In this document: positions 43,748-52,593 of the stretch, piece by piece
Numbering within the stretch: the stretch's first letter is position 1
Layout of the letters: each line of letters starts with the position of its first letter
Source: Candidatus Pelagibacter communis
GTDB lineage: Bacteria; Pseudomonadota; Alphaproteobacteria; Pelagibacterales; Pelagibacteraceae
Reading direction: 5' to 3'
NCBI RefSeq assembly: GCF_001179965.1
Contig: NZ_CVSH01000026.1
Coordinates: forward strand, 1-64,000
DNA: 64,000 nt
Notes under the pieces: model-generated
Seen by the model: only the letters and a program-made list of their open reading frames with translations
The model's database searches: none
What the model was told of the DNA's origin: nothing
Program-made: the position numbers and the translations under genes

Positions 43748-44448
43748 AGTCTATCTAAACCTTTATTTTTTATCTTTATCAGTTCTGTATTATATTTCAT
43801 TAAAAAAATCAGCAAAGAAAACAGGGCAAATGCCGCAGTCATTATTATCAAAGGCACCAACATCGACTCATGAATTTTTGAATCAGATAATATTTTTATG
43901 GAGGAAGGTTGGTGAAGTGTACTCCACCAATCAACAGAGAATTTTATAATTGGTATGTTAAAAGCTCCAATAATAGTTATTAAAGACGTAATTTTTACAA
44001 CACTATCTTTATTCTCAAAAATTCTCCAAGCTAATAGGTACATCAAATAAAATAGGCACAAAATTAGCATAGTTGTAATTCTAGCATCCCAAGCCCACCA
44101 AGTTCCCCACGTAGGTTTGCCCCAAATCGATCCTGTTACTAAAGCAATTAAAGTAAAAATAAATCCCGATGGCGCCAGACTTTTAGTAATTATTACTAAA
44201 TTTTTATTTTTAAAAATAAAAACTAAAATAGATAAAAAAGCCATGGAAGAAAAAATTCCTAAAGATATCCACGCAGATGGAACGTGTACATACATTATTC
44301 TAACCGAGTGTCCTTGCAAATAATCCTCAGGAGAAATAATTAAAGCTTCAATTAATCCTAACGATAAAACTGCTAAGAAAAATACTAAAATTAAATTATG
44401 GTACTTGTTAATAAATGAAAAAATTTTGCTTTGATTAAAAAAATTCAT
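43744..44448 (-). CDS. ccmC: Haem export/handling protein CcmC
   Basis: CcmC (234 aa) loads haem onto CcmE. It has six hydrophobic segments, a periplasmic His in MYVHVPSAWISLG and the tryptophan-rich WGKPTWGTWWAWDARITT that binds haem. It is the first gene of the ccmCDEFGH run, which lacks ccmA and ccmB in this window. A pronounced inverted repeat lies in its 5' region. Confidence 0.96.
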   Translation of the reverse strand: MNFFNQSKIFSFINKYHNLILVFFLAVLSLGLIEALIISPEDYLQGHSVRIMYVHVPSAWISLGIFSSMAFLSILVFIFKNKNLVIITKSLAPSGFIFTLIALVTGSIWGKPTWGTWWAWDARITTMLILCLFYLMYLLAWRIFENKDSVVKITSLITIIGAFNIPIIKFSVDWWSTLHQPSSIKILSDSKIHESMLVPLIIMTAAFALFSLLIFLMKYNTELIKIKNKGLDRL

Positions 44449-44491
44449 CCTAAATTATATACAAATTATTAAGAGATTGAATGAGCTAAAA

Positions 44492-44558
44492 GGTCAATAC
44501 TGACCAAGAATGAGAGGGAGATAATTTATAAGGGAAACAATTTCATTCTCGGTCAGTA
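44492..44558 (-). promoter_or_regulatory. Long inverted repeat with alternative hairpin upstream of ccmC
   Basis: Arms 44498-44505 plus 44507-44513 pair with 44551-44558 plus 44543-44549: 15 base pairs interrupted by a single A/C mismatch, with a 29-base loop. A separate GGTCA at 44492-44496 can pair with TGACC at 44501-44505, giving a small hairpin that competes with the long stem. It lies between hspQ and ccmC, both minus strand. No T-run follows, so a simple terminator is unlikely. It could be a regulator-binding dyad or a switching leader RNA of the ccm genes. I do not recognise a known family. Confidence 0.6.
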
Positions 44559-44622
44559 AAAATTAAATAACAAACCTATATGACAAAGTTTTGAGCTAAT
44601 TGTGTTTAAATAATGTATTTGG

Positions 44623-44943
44623 TTAATTTGAAGGCTTAAAATAGCTAGATCCCTTTTTGCCTGAGAAAATTTCGTTAATTAAAGGATGTTTAATTGGCTC
44701 TTCTGAGTCGTCGACTAATAGATTTTGCTCTGAGACGTAGGCTTCATAAGTAACATCATCATTCTCAGCAAGAAGATGATAAAAGGGTTGGTCTTTTCTT
44801 GGTCTCACATTCTTAGGAATAGATTGGTACCATTCCTCGGAATTACTGAATTTAAAATCAACATCATATATTACACCTCTAAAATCAAAGTGTTTATGTT
44901 TAACGATGTCACCAATTGAAAACTTTGCTTTTTGAATGCTCAT
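44623..44943 (-). CDS. hspQ: Heat-shock protein HspQ (YccV family)
   Basis: The 106-aa protein starts KAKFSIGDIVKHKHFDFRGVIYDVD, the HspQ/YccV signature, and has FYHLLAENDDVTYEAYVSEQNL. In enterobacteria HspQ helps Lon protease recognise substrates, and it was first described as binding hemimethylated DNA. It is a single gene divergent from yciB. Confidence 0.9.
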   Translation of the reverse strand: MSIQKAKFSIGDIVKHKHFDFRGVIYDVDFKFSNSEEWYQSIPKNVRPRKDQPFYHLLAENDDVTYEAYVSEQNLLVDDSEEPIKHPLINEIFSGKKGSSYFKPSN

Positions 44944-45023
44944 TAGAGTTATTATATGTGTATTTAAATTTAAAAATCAATAAAAAAATATTAAAGTTTT
45001 TTGAAATCTGTTAATATCTTTTT

Positions 45024-45575
45024 GTGAATAAATCATTTTTCAAATTTGTCACAGACTTTGGTCCACTTTTAATATTTTTCTCTTTTTATTACAAAAATGA
45101 TAAAAGTTTAGAAATAGCAATACCTCCTTTCATAATTGCCACACTAATCGCTTTAATTTTTGTTTGGATAAAAGAGAAAAAAATTCCAATGGTTCCTCTT
45201 ATAGGAGGAATTTTGATAACTTTTTTTGGCGGTTTGACAATTTATTTTAAAAATCCAATTTTTATTTATATTAAGCCTACAATAATCAATATATTATTTG
45301 GACTAGCTTTAATGTTTGGGAAGTTTTTTACTAAAGAACCATTGTTAAAGAAAATGCTGGATGGTGCAATTAAAATTACAGATGAAGGTTGGAGGATATT
45401 AAACCAGAGGTGGGTATATTTCTTTTTTGCTCTTGCGATAATGAATGAAATAGTTTGGAGGACTCAAACAGAGGAATTTTGGGTAAATTTTAAAGTTTGG
45501 GGGATGTTACCTATAACATTTATATTCACTGCTTTTCAATTTAATGTAATTAATAAGTACAAACTTGATGAATAA
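45024..45575 (+). CDS. yciB: Inner-membrane septation-related protein YciB (IspZ family)
   Basis: The 183-aa protein begins at a GTG (45024). It has five to six hydrophobic segments and the family pattern FVTDFGPLLIFFSFY, GGLTIYFKNPIFIYIKPTIIN and LNQRWVYFFFALAIMNEIVWR. YciB proteins are linked to envelope maintenance and septation, with no known enzymatic role. It overlaps the following gene by 8 bp. Confidence 0.92.
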   Translation: MNKSFFKFVTDFGPLLIFFSFYYKNDKSLEIAIPPFIIATLIALIFVWIKEKKIPMVPLIGGILITFFGGLTIYFKNPIFIYIKPTIINILFGLALMFGKFFTKEPLLKKMLDGAIKITDEGWRILNQRWVYFFFALAIMNEIVWRTQTEEFWVNFKVWGMLPITFIFTAFQFNVINKYKLDE

Positions 45576-45906
45576 AATCCTCAAACTTGTAGTAGATAAC
45601 ACCACGAATGAAAAAGATAAAAAACATTTTTTTGAAAAGAATGAGTTAAAAATAATACTAGACCTATATGCAAAAATGGTTTCTCAAGGTTCTTGGAAAG
45701 ATTATGGTCTATCTATATCAAGTAAACAAGTTGGATTTAGTGTTTTTAAAAATTCTGCAGAAAATGCAATGTATAAAATTTGCAAAAATTTTAAACCTTC
45801 AAATAAAAATTTGAAATATTTAATAACAGATTCAAAAGGTAAGATTTATAAAAACTCTAATAGTTTAGAGGTATTATTAAAAAGTACAAATTGGAAAAAA
45901 TTATAG
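45568..45906 (+). CDS. DUF2794 family protein
   Basis: This 112-aa protein begins at the ATG at 45568. It has the DUF2794 pattern FFEKNELKIILDLYAKMVSQGSWKDYGLSISSKQVGFSVFK, a small alphaproteobacterial family of unknown function. Its start lies within the last codons of yciB, implying coupling. It is convergent with the BI-1 gene, with 8 bp between stops. Confidence 0.85.
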   Translation: MNKILKLVVDNTTNEKDKKHFFEKNELKIILDLYAKMVSQGSWKDYGLSISSKQVGFSVFKNSAENAMYKICKNFKPSNKNLKYLITDSKGKIYKNSNSLEVLLKSTNWKKL

Positions 45907-45914
45907 AGATCGAG

Positions 45915-46670
45915 TTATCTTCTTTGTCCGAAAAGTCTTAGAAGCATTATGAACAAGTTGATAAAATCTAAATAAAGGGTAAGTGCACCCATTACTGCTT
46001 TTTTACCGATAACTTCACCTGAATCTGATGCCGCGTACATATTTTTGATTTTTTGAGTATCGTATGCAGTTAAACCAACAAAGATTAATACTCCTAATAT
46101 AGAGATAACAAAATACATCATCGCAGATTTTAAAAATATATTTACAAGTGATGCAATAATTATTCCAATTAGACCCATCATTAGAAAAGATCCAAATTTT
46201 GTTAAATCTCTTTTAGTAGTGTATCCATAAATACTCATAGCACCAAAAGTAGCTGATGTGATGAAAAAAACTCTAGCAACACTTACACCAGTATAAACTA
46301 GAAGGATCCAAGACAATGACAATCCCATTAAAGCCGCAAAAATCCAAAATACTGTTTGTGCCTTAGCAGCACTCATTTTGTTTATTCCAAAGCTCATATA
46401 AAACACCACCCCTAGCGGAGCTAACATCACTATCCATTTTAAACCTGAAAAGAAAAGTGCATTACCTAATGAGGTAAAACCTACGATGGCACCTTGAGAG
46501 TCTGTTACTACAGACATCTTAAATGATAATAACGCAATAATTCCAGTTAGAAGGACACCAGTTGCCATATAGTTATAGATCTTTAGCATGTAAGATCTTA
46601 GACCTTCGTCCCATACTACGGTTTTTTTGGCAGCTGTTGCCTGAAAGATATTTTGTCTATTAAAATCCAT
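45915..46670 (-). CDS. Bax inhibitor-1/YccA family membrane protein
   Basis: The 251-aa protein has seven hydrophobic segments and the family end GALTLYLDFINLFIMLLRLFG, preceded by LTAYDTQKIKNMY, whose Asp is part of the pH-sensing pair in the BI-1 fold. Bacterial members act as calcium leak channels or modulators of FtsH. It is divergent from the aldo/keto reductase, with a 59-bp AT-rich gap that must hold both promoters. Confidence 0.92.
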   Translation of the reverse strand: MDFNRQNIFQATAAKKTVVWDEGLRSYMLKIYNYMATGVLLTGIIALLSFKMSVVTDSQGAIVGFTSLGNALFFSGLKWIVMLAPLGVVFYMSFGINKMSAAKAQTVFWIFAALMGLSLSWILLVYTGVSVARVFFITSATFGAMSIYGYTTKRDLTKFGSFLMMGLIGIIIASLVNIFLKSAMMYFVISILGVLIFVGLTAYDTQKIKNMYAASDSGEVIGKKAVMGALTLYLDFINLFIMLLRLFGQRR

Positions 46671-46729
46671 ATAATATATATAATAATATTTTTTTATATT
46701 TTCAAGTAATCAAAAAAAGCAAAATTTTA

Positions 46730-47768
46730 ATGAATTATAAGAAATTGGGTAACACAGACTTAAAAGTGAGTACAATTTGTCTCGGTACCATGACCTGGGG
46801 TGAACAAAACACAGAGCAAGAAGGTTTTGAACAAATGGATTTTGCTTTAGATCAAGGTGTAAATTTTTGGGATACAGCAGAAATTTACTCAATTCCACCA
46901 AAAGCAGAAACTTTCGGTCACACAGAAATTATAATTGGTAACTGGTTTAAAAAAACAAAAAAAAAGAGAAAAAGTCATCCTTGCAACAAAAGTTGCGGGT
47001 CCAATGAGATCATATGTAAGAGGTGGTGGCAATCAATTTGGAATTAAAAATATGACAGAGGCAATTGACGGAAGTTTAAAAAGATTACAAACAGATTATA
47101 TAGATTTATATCAATTGCATTGGCCTGAAAGAAATACCAATATGTTTGGAAGACTGGGTTATGAACATAATGACAACGGTGAATGGAATAAATTTGAAGA
47201 TGTTTTAGAAAACTTACAAAAATTCATTCAAGCAGGTAAGATTAGATACGTAGGATTATCAAATGAAACGCCGTGGGGAGCTTCTAAATTTTTACAAATT
47301 TCTAAAGAAAAAAAATTACCAAGGATGATGTCAGTTCAAAATCCATATAATTTACTTAACAGAACTTATGAGATAGGTTTAGCGGAAATATCTGTGAGAG
47401 AACAAATGGGCCTCTTAGCTTATTCACCTCTTGCAATTGGTTTCTTGACTGGGAAATATAGAAATCAAGAAAGACCAGAAAAATCAAGACTTGCGGTAGA
47501 TGGAGATTTTTGGACGAGATATAATAAGCCAAATACTGAAAAAGCTGTTGATGCTTATTATGAAATAGCTAAAAAATTTGACTTAGATATGGCCCAGATG
47601 TCTTTAAAATTCTGTGAAATTCAACCCTTCGTTACTAGTGTAATAATTGGCGCTACAAGAATGGATCAGTTGAAAACAGATATAGAAAGTGTAAATGTAA
47701 ATTTAACAAAAGAAATTTTAAAAGAAATTAATGAAGTGCAAAGTATATATCCAAATCCATGTCCATAG
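46730..47768 (+). pseudogene. Aldo/keto reductase, frameshifted in a poly-A run
   Basis: The family reduces aldehydes or ketones with NADPH. The first frame reads MNYKKLGNTDLKVSTICLGTMTWGEQ, with the catalytic Asp and Tyr in WDTAEIYS, and is then lost at the nine-A run 46957-46965. Removing one A continues into EKVILATKVAG, LQTDYIDLYQLHWP with the catalytic His, and IRYVGLSNETPWG, giving 345 aa. It resembles the E. coli Tas group of aldo/keto reductases. All parts are intact, so this is probably an indel error or slippage site rather than decay. The 3' end overlaps the IalB-like gene. Confidence 0.88.
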
Positions 47769-48265
47769 TTAAAAAAATATTATTACTATCTGTGTTAATG
47801 ACATTAAGTCTTGCTGCATCAGCTGAGGAAATAAAAAAAATAGGTAAATTTAAAGATTGGGAAGCTATGGTTTTAGTAAGAGATAGTGGCATTACTTGTT
47901 TTGCTCAATCAAAACCGGTTCTTCAAGCTCCAAAAACAAACAAAAGGGATGCAAGACTATTTGTTAGTTTTAGACCCAATGAAAAAATTAAAGATGAGAT
48001 AAGTATTACTTCAGGTTATGAGTTTAATAAAAAAAATTCTATTACTGCTAAGTCTGGAAAGTACAAATATAATTTTGATATTTCGCAACAAGGCTTTGCC
48101 TGGATTGCAGATGCTAAAATTGAAAAAAAAATGATTAAAACTATGAAAAGAGGATCAAGAATTATGATATCAGGACATAATTCATCTGGTTCACAAACTA
48201 TTGACCATTATTCACTTCTAGGTTTCACAAAAGCTTATAACGAGGCAAAGAAAAGCTGTAGTTAG
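47759..48265 (+). CDS. Invasion-associated locus B (IalB) family protein
   Basis: The 168-aa product has a signal peptide ([15 protein letters not shown]) and a periplasmic domain with the IalB pattern [68 protein letters not shown] and [21 protein letters not shown]. Two cysteines, one near each end, could form a disulphide. The family is common in free-living alphaproteobacteria, so the name implies no pathogenicity. It starts inside the aldo/keto reductase end and precedes argG by 4 bp. Confidence 0.85.
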   Translation: MSIVKKILLLSVLMTLSLAASAEEIKKIGKFKDWEAMVLVRDSGITCFAQSKPVLQAPKTNKRDARLFVSFRPNEKIKDEISITSGYEFNKKNSITAKSGKYKYNFDISQQGFAWIADAKIEKKMIKTMKRGSRIMISGHNSSGSQTIDHYSLLGFTKAYNEAKKSCS

Positions 48266-48269
48266 AATA

Positions 48270-49451
48270 ATGAGTAAAAAAAAAATTGTTCTCGCTTATT
48301 CAGGCGGTTTAGACACTTCCATAATACTTAAATGGCTCCAAGAAAACTATAATGCTGAAGTAATTGCTTATACCGCAGATATTGGCCAAGAACTCAATAA
48401 AAAGAAAATAATTAAAAATGCAAAAAAACTAGGTGTAAAAAAAATAGTCATCAATAACCTTAAAAATATTTTTGTAAAAGATTACGTATTTCCAATGATT
48501 AGAGGTCACGCCATTTATGAAGGTGTTTATCTATTAGGTACATCAATTGCTAGACCTTTAATTGCAAAAGACCAAATTCAAGTTGCAAAAAAAAATAAAG
48601 CTTTTGCTGTTTCCCATGGATCAACAGGCAAAGGAAATGATCAAGTAAGATTTGAATTGGGTTATCATTATTTTGGTCCAAAAATAAAAGTTATTGCTCC
48701 TTGGAGAATTTGGAAATTAAAATCAAGAACAGACTTAATAAATTATGCAAGAAAGAATAATATTTCAATTCCAAAAGACAAAAAAGGGGCGCCACCCTTT
48801 TCAGTTGATGATAATTTATTTCATACATCGACTGAGGGTAAAGTTTTAGAAAATCCAAAAAATTCAGCTCCAGAGTTTATTTTTCAAAGGACAATTTCAC
48901 CTGAGAAAGCACCTAATAAACCTACTTATTTATCAATTGGATTTAAAAATGGCGATCCAACAAGTGTAAATGGAAAGAAATTAACTCCAGAGAAAATTTT
49001 AGAAAAATTAAATCAGTTAGGTGGAAAAAATGGAATTGGGAGAGTTGATTTAGTTGAAAATAGATTCATTGGAATAAAATCTAGAGGAGTTTATGAAACA
49101 CCCGGAGGGACATTGCTTTTAATTGCTCATAGAGCAATAGAGTCTGTAACACTAGATAGAGATACTATGCATAAAAAAGACTCCATTATGCCAAGATATG
49201 CTGAATTAATTTACAATGGTTATTGGTTTTCTAAAGAAAGATTAAAATTACAAAAAATTGTGGATCAAAAAAGAAAGAAGGTTAATGGAACTGTAAAACT
49301 TAAGCTATATAAAGGAAATGTTACAATTCAATCAAGAATGACAAAAAGTAGTGCTTACTCAATGAAGAAAGTCTCTTTTGAAGAAAATAAATCTTTTAAT
49401 AAAGCTAATGTTGAAAGGTTTATTAATTTCCACAAAAAAAAATTAAAATAA
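48270..49451 (+). CDS. argG: Argininosuccinate synthase
   Basis: ArgG (393 aa) condenses citrulline and aspartate with ATP in arginine synthesis. The N-terminal PP-loop is [17 protein letters not shown], followed by [43 protein letters not shown] and [18 protein letters not shown]. The ATG is followed by a run of ten A that stays in frame, a useful contrast to the broken runs elsewhere. Length is typical. Confidence 0.97.
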   Translation: MSKKKIVLAYSGGLDTSIILKWLQENYNAEVIAYTADIGQELNKKKIIKNAKKLGVKKIVINNLKNIFVKDYVFPMIRGHAIYEGVYLLGTSIARPLIAKDQIQVAKKNKAFAVSHGSTGKGNDQVRFELGYHYFGPKIKVIAPWRIWKLKSRTDLINYARKNNISIPKDKKGAPPFSVDDNLFHTSTEGKVLENPKNSAPEFIFQRTISPEKAPNKPTYLSIGFKNGDPTSVNGKKLTPEKILEKLNQLGGKNGIGRVDLVENRFIGIKSRGVYETPGGTLLLIAHRAIESVTLDRDTMHKKDSIMPRYAELIYNGYWFSKERLKLQKIVDQKRKKVNGTVKLKLYKGNVTIQSRMTKSSAYSMKKVSFEENKSFNKANVERFINFHKKKLK

Positions 49452-49456
49452 CAAAT

Positions 49457-50593
49457 ATGAAGTTTGAAGCCTCGAGAGCGAAAGCTATAAATAAATTAAA
49501 TAATTTTGTTGAAAATAATCTTTCTGATTATTCGAAGCTAAGAAACTTTGATTTTGGCCCTGATAAACGAAATAATGTTTCTTGCTTATCACCTTATATA
49601 ACCCATGGTGTAATTAACGAAGTTGAAATAATAAAAAAATCACTGGATAAGTATTCTTTTTCAAAAAACGAAAAGTTCATACAGGAAGTACTCTGGAGAA
49701 CATATTGGAAAGGTTGGCTAGAATTAAGACCAAATGTTTGGGACGACTATTTAATTGATCTTAAAAATATTCGAGAAAAATATAAAAACGACACAAATTA
49801 TCAAAATGCAATAAATGGTAAAACTAATATTGATTGCTTTAATGAATGGGTAAGTGAATTGAAAGAAAATAACTACTTACATAATCATACAAGAATGTGG
49901 TTTGCCAGTATTTGGATTTTTACACTTGATTTGCCTTGGCAACTTGGTGCAGAATTTTTTATGCATCATCTATATGATGGAGATGCAGCATCAAATACTC
50001 TCGGATGGAGATGGGTTGCAGGAGTTCAAACACAAGGAAAGCATTATCTTGCGAGCGAATGGAATATAAAAAAATTTACCAAAGATAGATTTAAAAATAT
50101 TAAGTTAAATGAGAACGCTCCTCCAAAAATTTCAGACAAAACTTACTCAATAATAAAACAGAATTTTATTAATTCTGAAAATATTGAAGAAAATAGTTTG
50201 TTAATTTTTGATAACAATCTTTCTTTTGAATTCACTGACTTTAAAAATAAAAAGTTCAAAAAAATTTATTTAATATCTAATAGAGATAGATCAATCAAAC
50301 TTAGTGAAAAAGTAATGAAATTTAAATCACTTTTAATCAATGATCAGGAACATAGATTAAAAGAGCAATCAATTGATTGCGAAGTTATTGATATAAATGA
50401 AATTAAAAACATCGATGAAAAAATTATTGGATTATATCCAAATGTTGGTGAAAACTTAGATTATCTAAATACAAATAACTTAAATTTGAATTTTCTATAC
50501 AGAAAACTTGACCAGTATTCTTGGCAATATTGTAATAAAGGATTTTTTAATTTTAAAAATTACATTCCTAAAATTATTGCAACTTTTAGCTAA
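49457..50593 (+). CDS. Photolyase/cryptochrome FAD-domain protein with unusual domain order
   Basis: The 378-aa protein starts directly with the FAD-binding photolyase domain: LSPYITHGVINEVEII, LWRTYWKGWLELRP, NYLHNHTRMWFASIWIF and HHLYDGDAASNTLGWRWVAGVQTQGKHYLAS. The N-terminal antenna domain of classical photolyases is missing. Residues from about 240 look like an alpha/beta fold (LLIFDNNLSFEF, KKIYLISNRD, SIDCEVIDI), as if the Rossmann-type part were moved to the C-terminus. Function could be light-driven DNA repair or blue-light sensing. It heads a photolyase-related cluster and starts 5 bp after argG. Confidence 0.82.
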   Translation: MKFEASRAKAINKLNNFVENNLSDYSKLRNFDFGPDKRNNVSCLSPYITHGVINEVEIIKKSLDKYSFSKNEKFIQEVLWRTYWKGWLELRPNVWDDYLIDLKNIREKYKNDTNYQNAINGKTNIDCFNEWVSELKENNYLHNHTRMWFASIWIFTLDLPWQLGAEFFMHHLYDGDAASNTLGWRWVAGVQTQGKHYLASEWNIKKFTKDRFKNIKLNENAPPKISDKTYSIIKQNFINSENIEENSLLIFDNNLSFEFTDFKNKKFKKIYLISNRDRSIKLSEKVMKFKSLLINDQEHRLKEQSIDCEVIDINEIKNIDEKIIGLYPNVGENLDYLNTNNLNLNFLYRKLDQYSWQYCNKGFFNFKNYIPKIIATFS

Positions 50594-50604
50594 CTTTTAG
50601 ATAT

Positions 50605-50733
50605 TTATTTTTTTGATGAACATTTTTTAGAACAATATTTTACTTTTTCCCAATTTAGCTTCCATTTTTTTCTCCATTTAAATGGCCTTTCACAAATTGG
50701 ACATAACTTAGTTGGTAGGTTTTGTTTTTTCAT
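50605..50733 (-). CDS. DUF2256 small zinc-ribbon-like protein
   Basis: A 42-codon gene starts at the ATG at 50731-50733. It encodes LCPICERPFKWRKKWKLNW followed by KVKYCSKKC, the DUF2256 pattern of four cysteines with Trp/Lys/Arg between, which suggests a zinc-binding knuckle. The family is often found next to photolyase/cryptochrome-type genes, as here. It overlaps the end of the DCC-family gene by 26 bp and converges with the photolyase-like gene. Function unknown. Confidence 0.88.
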   Translation of the reverse strand: MKKQNLPTKLCPICERPFKWRKKWKLNWEKVKYCSKKCSSKK

Positions 50734-51079
50734 TGAGTTGGTGTTTGTTTTTTAAAAATAAAAAATAAGCTACAAATTCATAAGCGTAATTAAATAAAAA
50801 AAATAAAGGTTTAAAACTTAAGATTTTGGCTAAAAAATTATATTTTGGAATTTTTGACCAAATAATAATAAAAGCTTTTGCTCCACCTATTACCTTTCCA
50901 TCATCGATGACATGAAGTCTTCTTAATAATTCTTCTTGAGATTTAGATGTTATTTTTAGAGCCTCATCATTATTCGTGATATCAATCCACTCAAGATTAC
51001 TGTCAGCAATTTTTTTGTAGTGGTTTATCTCTAATCTACAAACATTGCATGAATTGTTAAAAAAAACTTTAATTGCCAT
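50708..51079 (-). CDS. DCC-family thiol-disulfide oxidoreductase-like protein (DUF393)
   Basis: The 123-aa protein has the N-terminal motif NNSCNVCRLEI, matching the CxxC of the DCC family and a thioredoxin-like start, then an amphipathic or membrane-associated C-terminal half (PLFFLFNYAYEFVAYFLFLK). Members occur in clusters with photolyase-related genes. A redox role is inferred from CxxC only. It overlaps the photolyase-related gene by 11 bp. Confidence 0.82.
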   Translation of the reverse strand: MAIKVFFNNSCNVCRLEINHYKKIADSNLEWIDITNNDEALKITSKSQEELLRRLHVIDDGKVIGGAKAFIIIWSKIPKYNFLAKILSFKPLFFLFNYAYEFVAYFLFLKNKHQLNEKTKPTN

Positions 51080-52566
51080 ATGTATTCTTATTTATAAATT
51101 TTTCAGCCTCTGACAATATTAATTTTTTTCTCTCAGGTTTCATCTTATCAAAAATTCTTACCATCATTGAAAGTCTTGGATTTTTTAAAAAGAAATTTCT
51201 ATTTCTATTAATAAATCTCCAGTACAAACCATCCATGGTATTGCACCATTCACCTTTTTTAAAATCCATCATTTTCATAAAGTAACTTGATCCACAAATA
51301 TAAGGCTTAGTAGCAAAAATTCCTCCATCACTGAATAAACCCATTCCATAAACATTTGGCACCATTACCCAATCAGATGAGTCCACAAACATTTCCATGA
51401 ACCATTTGTAAACAATTTTAGGTTTCAATTCACACAAGTTCATAATATTTGAAAGTATCATAAGTCTTTCAATATGATGTGACCATCCGTGATTTAATGC
51501 ATTTTTAATTGCATGATCTAGTGGCGGTAAACCTGTTGTTCCCTCATACCACGAGTCTTTCATTTTTCTATTTTGCTTAAAAAAATTTCTTGTTTCCATT
51601 TCATTACTATACTGTTGATAAACTCCTCGCATAAACTCTCTCCAACCAATAACCTGTCTTACATAACCTTCTAGAGAATTTAGTCGGATTTTATTCTTTT
51701 TATGAAATTCTAAAGTTTTAGAAATTATAAATTCTGGTGTTATAAGACCTAAATTAATATACGGACTTAAAGCGCTATGAAATAAAATGTTGTTTCCTTG
51801 ATCAACTGCATCTTCATAATCTCCAAATAAATTTGACTTCTCTTTAAGAAAGAAGTTAAGAAGTTTAACTACATCATCATATTCTGTTGCAAACCAAAAA
51901 TTTTGTATACTTCCTGGATGATCTTTAAAAATTTTTTCAATAATAGGTTTTAAATTTTTTGTATGCTTTGTTTCAGCGATTGTTGGAAATTTTGGAACTT
52001 TCGTATTTTTAGGAAGTTTCTTTCTATTATCTTCATCAAAACTCCATTTTCCGCCTTCTGGTGTTCCGTCTTTCTTCATTAATATATCAAGCTTTTGTCT
52101 AGTACCTTTATAAAAAGTGGCCATGAACGGTCTTTTATTTTTTGAAAGATAATTATTAAATTCCTCTCTAGTGTTTAGAAACATTGGCGATTTAATTTGA
52201 TGCCAAATCAAATCGTTTTTTTTAACAAAGTTTTGTACTTTTTTTTCAAAAAACTTATCTTCAATTTCAAAACTAGTAATCTCTTTGATTTTTTTTGGAT
52301 TTAATAATTTTTTTTATTTTTTCTAAATAATCTTTTTTAAAATCACCTGAGTCAATTTTCGTATACTCAATTTTAAACTTATTTTTTTTTAGATTATCTG
52401 CGTGAGATCTCATTGCAGATAAAAAAAGTAGAATTTTTAACTTATGATGCTTTTCATAAGTGCACAATTCATAGTCTTCGGACATAAAAAATAGGTGATC
52501 ATTTTTGAAGCGGTCTAAATATTTTGGTGGAAATAACTGGTTTCCAAGTATAAAAAATAACTTCAT
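51069..52566 (-). pseudogene. Photolyase-related protein (FeS-BCP/PhrB group), frameshifted
   Basis: The N-terminal part (from the ATG at 52566) reads LFFILGNQLFP and MSEDYELCTYEKHHKLKILLFLSAMRSHAD, typical of the prokaryotic (6-4) photolyase/cryptochrome group. It is lost at the eight-T run 52289-52296. Removing one base gives an uninterrupted 498-aa protein with KWSFDEDNRKKLP, YVRQVIGWREFMRGVY and DWVMVPNVYGMGLFSDGG. The cluster-binding region appears shortened: after CGSSYFMKMMDF only one Cys (EWCNTMDGLYW) remains where related proteins have three. The gene diverges from the SDR gene across only 27 bp. Confidence 0.83.
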
Positions 52567-52593
52567 AATATAACTATAACGTAATTATTATTT

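Noticed and set aside
43728-43949. Plus-strand short frame in the ccmC/ccmD region
   Set aside because: It is antisense to two clear genes and has no family-like sequence.
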